The notes under the pieces were generated by a model, which saw nothing but the letters and a program-made list of their open reading frames with translations, searched no databases and was not told the DNA's origin. DNA of 64,000 nt from Zingiber officinale (lineage: Eukaryota > Streptophyta > Magnoliopsida > Zingiberales > Zingiberaceae): NCBI RefSeq assembly GCF_018446385.1, contig NC_055991.1, forward strand, positions 114,733,794 to 114,797,793, written 5' to 3'. The stretch's first letter is position 1. Each line of letters begins with the position of its first letter. Positions 58,757-64,000 of this stretch are shown piece after piece. The translations under genes and the position numbers were made by a program.

Positions 58757-59772
58757 AATCTTGCACACAAAGAAACAAGAAAGCTTGTTCCAAGACTTAG
58801 TCTTGGATTAGTAATGCAGAATAAAGATAGAAATAACAATTTACAAACTTTGAGAAGACAAATAATAAAATAATAAAAAATATTATTAAAATAATATTAA
58901 AAAGTATTATTTCAAAATTTGCTAAAGGCGATATTTCGTTAATCCCTATCAATTGTGAAAAAGATGAAAATGAATTTTTTGAAAGCAGTTTTGGAGGGAA
59001 AAAATGAAAGGCGTAAGGTTTTATTTTTATCCTAAACAGACGACAAAGCCAAAAGAAAAAAATGCTTGAACGGTGGTTTCACCTATTCGAAGCGACCCCG
59101 CTCTGATACCAATTGTTGGATCGAAAGCGCTAGAGGGGGGGGTGAATAGCGCTCGTGGCTTTTTCACGTTTTACGGTTTCGTACGATTAAGAACAAATGT
59201 AGCGGAATAAAGACAAACACAAAGAGCACGCAAGAGATTTACTTCGTTCGGAGCCTGTGACGACTCCTACTCGAAGGCCCGCGATCCTTGATCGCTTTCC
59301 GTGGGCAACAACTATAAGCTCGATAAGGTTTTACAAGTATTACAATAAGTGCAAGATTGAGAAACAATAATACCGACAACAATAGAATGTAAACAGAAGC
59401 TCCGGGTCGTCGGAAGGTCGCTGCAGCGCTTCAGGAACAATTTTTGAGCAGAGCACAGAAGAAGAAAGCTTTTCTCAATTGATGCTTAGGTCACTGCTCG
59501 AAACCTCCTTTTAAACAGTGTTCAAGGCACCCTAAAGCCCATCCAAGGCACCTTAAACTAGCCGAGTCGCCCGCGTGGATCAAGCCTGAACTGGTCGTGA
59601 CTTATCCCTTCAGGGCGCCTTCTGTGCTTTCCAAGGCGCCTTCATCCACCAGTCCAAGGCGCCTTGAGATTCCTCCAAGGCGCCTCCAAGCTTGCTTCGC
59701 AGCCAGCTTCAGCTTTGCACCCGAGGCGCCTCCAAGCCCCATGGAGGCGCCTCGGACACTGTTCATCCGAGG

Positions 59773-61853
59773 TGTACTTTGTGTTTTTGGTACCTTGATA
59801 ATGGCCTTCTTGCATGTCACGTGGCACATCAAATTAATAAAGAGTGGAACTCATTAAACATAAAGACAAACGCTATAGTATGGAGTCCCAAGTCGTATTT
59901 TTCCAAGGATCAACTAATGAGTGTGTATTCAATCAATAACCATGTAAAATAGAATTAACGCAAGGAAACCTCTTCAACAGTCCTAAGAAGATTGAAACGG
60001 ATTTAATAATTGAACTTCTAACAAATGAGAAGAAACTAAAGACTAACTCAAACCGATCCAAAACTCTCTTCACAACCTCCCTCTAAGTATTCTTAACCTC
60101 ACAGCATCAAATAAGAAAATGAAAAGGCAACAACACTTAGTCTCAATTTGATCAACAACATTCACTTTAACTGCTACTGAATTCCAGGATCAGAAATCAT
60201 ATTAAGAGATTAAACATTTAATCTTAGCAAATCAATCCTCAACTCTAGTTCTAATTCAAATTGCTTCACCTAGAATTACTTCCTTGACCTAATTTCACCG
60301 AAACTACTCCTCATCAGTTCAATAAACTGATTGCAACTGATCTTGCCAAATGAAATTCAGAATTCAAATTAATAATTGATTTTGCTGTCAAAGATTAAGA
60401 AATGAACTTGTGATAATTAATTAGTTTGCAATGAGAACATAGCTAGCTAATGGAGCTCCTGAATTATTAATGAAACTAGGCAAACTAAAAATTCTAATGC
60501 AAAATTGGAAGCAAACATGTTAGTCTCAGTTATTCTATGAAATAATATTCAAATCTGAATGTGGTTCGGTGAGAAGAACTGTAAGTAAATTGAGATTTCG
60601 GACAAACTCAGATCTAAGTGAAAGAAACCATTCTTAAATTCAAATCTAAGATCTAATCCTGGAGATTGATACTTCAACCGAAACTCTAACAGAGAACTAA
60701 AAACAGAGTTTAATTCTAAACTAACTTAGAACTGCAACATTTAGAAATGGGTTGTGTTCAATGAAACAAACAGAAACAATAAAATTCTACAACTGAATCT
60801 AAGATCTAGGGAAAGAAAACACTGTAAAACATTCTCAACTCCATATCAAAGACCAAAATTCCTTCTCGTCGTTGATTTGCGAAGAAGCCGCAGAGAACGC
60901 CCTTGTGGCTCGCAACAGCTTCCTTTGAAATCTTCAGCTAGTGGCTAAAAACCTCCAAGCCGCAGAGAACGCCCTTGTGGCTGGAGATCCTTTCGCGTGA
61001 AGAACAGAGTATGGAAGTGGTGCTCGGAGCTAGAATCGACTGATCAATCCGATTTAAAGAACTCCGAATGAAAATGAAAGAATAACGATTGAAGGAACTA
61101 CTGGAGAACTCTAGTAAAGCTCCTTGAACACCAGAAAACCTCAGATCTTGAGAACGCCCTTGGATCCGAGGGTGATGCAGAACGCGAATGATTGCAATCT
61201 AGAGAACGCCCTTGGATTGTGATGTTGCTCAACACTTGCTAATTGCCGTAGAGTCCTGAGTTCGCTGTTGTAGTTGGAATCAAGGTCTAGATCTGAAGAA
61301 GAAAATGGGAGCTGCGGCGTCGCGCGGAGAAGGAGATGGAATAGTGATTGCGTCGCGAAATCGAGCCCAGGAGCTACTGTAGCTTCTCAATGTTTTTAAA
61401 CCTCACCTCATCTGATCCAACGGTCCAGAAAAATACGGGCTTGATCAACGGTTGGATGAGCTTAGATCTAGATAAAAATCTCTGGATCTTCATCAATGGT
61501 CCAGATCTACCCCTCCTTAGGTTGGATGAACCAGATGCTTGATGGATGGCTCAGATCTAACTAATCTTCAATGGACGGTCCAAATCAATCCAGAGCTTGA
61601 TCGCTCCTTTAAACCCAAGATTTGAGCCCAAGTTTGGTTCAGATTCATCCCAATCCAAGATCCTTTGATGCCTACAAGATAATAAACAAATATTAGCATC
61701 AAATTAACCCATAATAAAATAATTTGCAATTAAGTCCAAATTCGATACAATGAATAAAATATGATGTAAATATGGGTTCTATATTTGAAAACTACATCAA
61801 ACCACTATTATATGAATGAGATTAGTATAGTAAAATCATGGTTATCAAATTCC
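59773..61853 (-). mobile_element. Probable LTR of a Ty3/gypsy element (left boundary uncertain)
   Basis: On the minus strand a purine tract, AAGTATGGGGGAATT, at 61854-61868 is followed by TGATAACC, the usual look of a polypurine tract and LTR start in plant gypsy elements. Going left from 61853 there is about 2 kb without coding sequence. It contains four copies of a GAGAACGCCCTTG phrase (60889, 60965, 61151, 61203). The far end was not found. I set the limit where similarity to element C stops, so it may begin anywhere from 59773 to about 60000. Confidence 0.45.
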
Positions 61854-64000
61854 CCCATACTTACTCTTGAACGTCCCTTGAAAATCAAGAAAACTAAAAA
61901 AATCCTACTTAAATGGCACCCCCTAAGCGAATTCCTTAACATGATTAGAAAATAAAGAAGGTAAATCATCTAAGATTATCACATTCCAAAATCTCAAGCA
62001 TTCATGGACTCCAACTTTACTCTTAGTTAACAACATAATAACTTCCATCTATCATGAGTAAATTGAAATTGATTTCACACTAAAAATCTCACAAGATAAA
62101 ATTTTTGTGGCCCTCATTCTATCTCACATGTAATCACAATAGTGGAGGGCGCTCATGCTACTTGTGCTTCTTACCTTGCCATATGCTTGCTTATCTTCTA
62201 CTCTCTACCATGATCATAGAAAACAATCACATTTATAAAGGTTAATCATTGAAAAGAGAATGCAAAAGTATGAAAAAGGAAAGATGAAAAAGAATGTTTT
62301 GATTTAAGTTCTAGTGGAAGACATGGATACAAAGAATGTTATCTAATGAATACCGACCATTCTTCTTTATTTCTCTTCCCTTTCTTCCTGGACTAAAATT
62401 GTACCAATTCTGTTGGAGTTCAATGTAAGCAAGAACCATGTCATCAATTCTCTGTTAAAGTACACCAGCTTCATTTCAATTCAATTCTCAGCTTTTATGC
62501 ATTTTCATTCCTAATCATTCCTACATAGTTCCTGAGTCAAATGTTCATTGCTCACTTAAGCTTTTTTAGGTTCGCAGCAATATCAAATCTGAATTTCAGT
62601 TTTTACTGTTTAAAGTACCACTTCTCTAATGTTCTAAGAATTTCAGAACAAACTTTGAAACTTAGCCAATTCTGCACAGTGAGCAACTCAACTTCCCTTC
62701 TCTGAATCTTTCTTCTGAACCTAATAACTACTGGTCAGAATTTGCAACACAATCTTTGCACAAAACTGATACTTAATTTCCTTTTCCTGAATTCAATCTT
62801 AACATTTCTGCATTTCTTGGATTCTGCCTTTCCATCTTCTCTTCAGATTTCAGAGCTTTCTGAATTAAAGAAATGTCAACCCAAGAATCTGCAAGAGGTT
62901 TCTAGATACATGAGATGGAATGGTTTTCTACAAATTATTTTCGAATTTTAATCTATTTTGATCAGATTAAGCAAGCTCATTGTTGTTTCAGAGCTTCTAA
63001 ACAGTGAACATTCCATTTTCAGATTGTTTCATTTCCAGCATTACTCAATTCCATAATTCAAATCCACTGCTCGAATTCAATTAAAGCTCAAGCTCTCCCC
63101 CACACTTAAACTTCATTCCGTCTCGGATTGAAAAGGCCACCATATTTATTCAATTTATAACCTAAACAGATACAGCTGCAAATCTCAACTCTAGGTTCTG
63201 AAATTCTGGGCACTTCCAGGTTATGAAATTTCTACATTCTGCAGCCATTGATCCTTTAATACCATTTGTCTATTCATGTTGCCAGGTTCCCCTTGAACTT
63301 TATCAGATGTTTGATACTACTTCCAACTTTTGATACGCATTGGATACTTAAACATCATTTTCATTATATCTGGATCTACACTGTTTCAGCAGATTCTAAT
63401 ATCCACTCTCTGCTGCATCCAGTTCCAAAACTACATTCACAGATTGTAGCCTTCAACGTTTAAACAGTTTCAAGTGCTTCTTGAATTTGTACAGCATCTC
63501 CAGAAATTACTACAACCAATGAACTATTTCAAATATCTTCAATTCTGAATTTGTTTCTTTTCCTAATTCTGCAACTTCTGAACAGCTTATCAAAGCTTGT
63601 TCAATCTTCAATTTCCGTATTAATAGAAATCTAAGATACCATTTGTTACTGCATTTTGTAGCATTTCCTTTTAAGCTTATCCTTTATTTAAAGGTCACTT
63701 CAATTTCCGGCACAACATTGATACTAAGCTTTTCATTCTCATATCCTGCACAATACAATGTTCAATCTGCACAGTTCTCTCATTTCAAAAAAATGCAATT
63801 CATTTCAGAACACCAGAACATAATGTTATTACCAACCAAAAGAAATCCTTCAAAAGAATCAATCACTTAGCACTTTCACTTCCCATTCTTGAACCACTCC
63901 AATGTTCTTCATGCAAACAAAATATAATCCACAAATATCATCCAAAAATTCCTTCCCCCACACTTTAACTAAATCCTCCTTGGCCAAAATATTCATCATA
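61854..64000 (-). mobile_element. 3' interior of the same probable Ty3/gypsy element, running off the window
   Basis: Pyrimidine-rich, gene-free sequence with further CTCCCCCACACTT runs (63095-63110 and 63954-63966). On minus these read as purine tracts such as AAGTGTGGGGGAAGG. Long non-coding 3' stretches with repeated purine tracts are typical of some large plant gypsy lineages. No pol or gag sequence is visible within the window, so the lineage is not assigned. Confidence 0.4.

Larger units (their letters stand above)
56086..59772 (-). mobile_element. LTR element C: truncated gag-only relative of element A
   Basis: In minus orientation the LTR end abuts a tRNA-Met primer site: CTCTGATACCA on + at 59102-59112, with the LTR start TGTTGGATCG at 59114. 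The LTR shares the GGCGCC-rich block and the GGACACTGTTCATCCGAG segment with that of element A, and similarity stops near 59772. The interior has a gag-type region (57724-58756) and an AT-rich tract (56.1-57.6 kb) matching that of A. The other LTR is missing. The element is broken by truncation at both ends. It belongs to the same family as A. Confidence 0.75.

Overview
This is plant nuclear DNA. It has intron-rich genes with GT-AG (and one GC-AG) introns, plant-specific families (an ABF/AREB bZIP factor, a DUF1685 protein, a plant beta-carbonic anhydrase, a CYP40/SQUINT-type cyclophilin), a nuclear copy of plastid rps11, and many nested plant transposable elements. The very GC-rich first exons of the bZIP and DUF1685 genes suggest a monocot; that is an inference and I cannot name the species.

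Layout. 1-3.9 kb: AT-rich, with two old copies of one tRNA-derived SINE. 3.9-8.2 kb: an intact-looking ABF/AREB/TRAB1-type bZIP gene on +, four coding exons, 408 aa. 9.3-10.6 kb: a complete Pack-MULE with a perfect 9-bp target duplication. It carries the last two exons of a GDP-L-galactose phosphorylase (VTC2) gene and sits about 390 bp upstream of a DUF1685 gene (10977-11983, +, 145 aa). 13.9-28.8 kb: a gag-only Copia-type LTR element (A, +). A second gag-only LTR element (B, -, perfect TSD ATACC) lies inside its left LTR, and two inverted non-autonomous hAT-like elements lie in its interior.

28.8-42.6 kb: the remains of a CYP40 gene on -. Seven exons can be recognised, but it has no normal start, a frameshift, an in-frame stop and no last exon. 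Its introns hold an Au-type SINE, an older LTR element (D) that contains a solo LTR and a 5'-truncated RTE-type LINE, and a TRIM element. 42.76-45.62 kb: a hAT transposon with a perfect 8-bp TSD and a decayed BED-finger transposase, just upstream of the CYP40 remains. 47.9-48.16 kb: the plastid rps11 fragment. 50.3-54.4 kb: a beta-carbonic anhydrase gene on - with nine coding exons and 307 aa, open throughout, and a PIF/Harbinger-like MITE 195 bp upstream of its start codon. 56.1-59.8 kb: a truncated relative of element A on -, carrying a 139-bp SINE-like insert with an 18-bp TSD. 59.8-64 kb: an LTR and 3' interior of a probable Ty3/gypsy element on -, running off the window.

Three host genes look functional: the bZIP factor, the DUF1685 gene and the carbonic anhydrase. 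The rest is mostly transposon. Two things stand out. First, the Pack-MULE pairs a captured piece of an ascorbate-pathway gene with terminal repeats that each hold a CACGTG G-box, the class of site bound by ABF-type bZIP factors. Second, several unrelated elements (MULE, four LTR elements, hAT) carry dense clusters of short palindromes, each family using its own core sequence.
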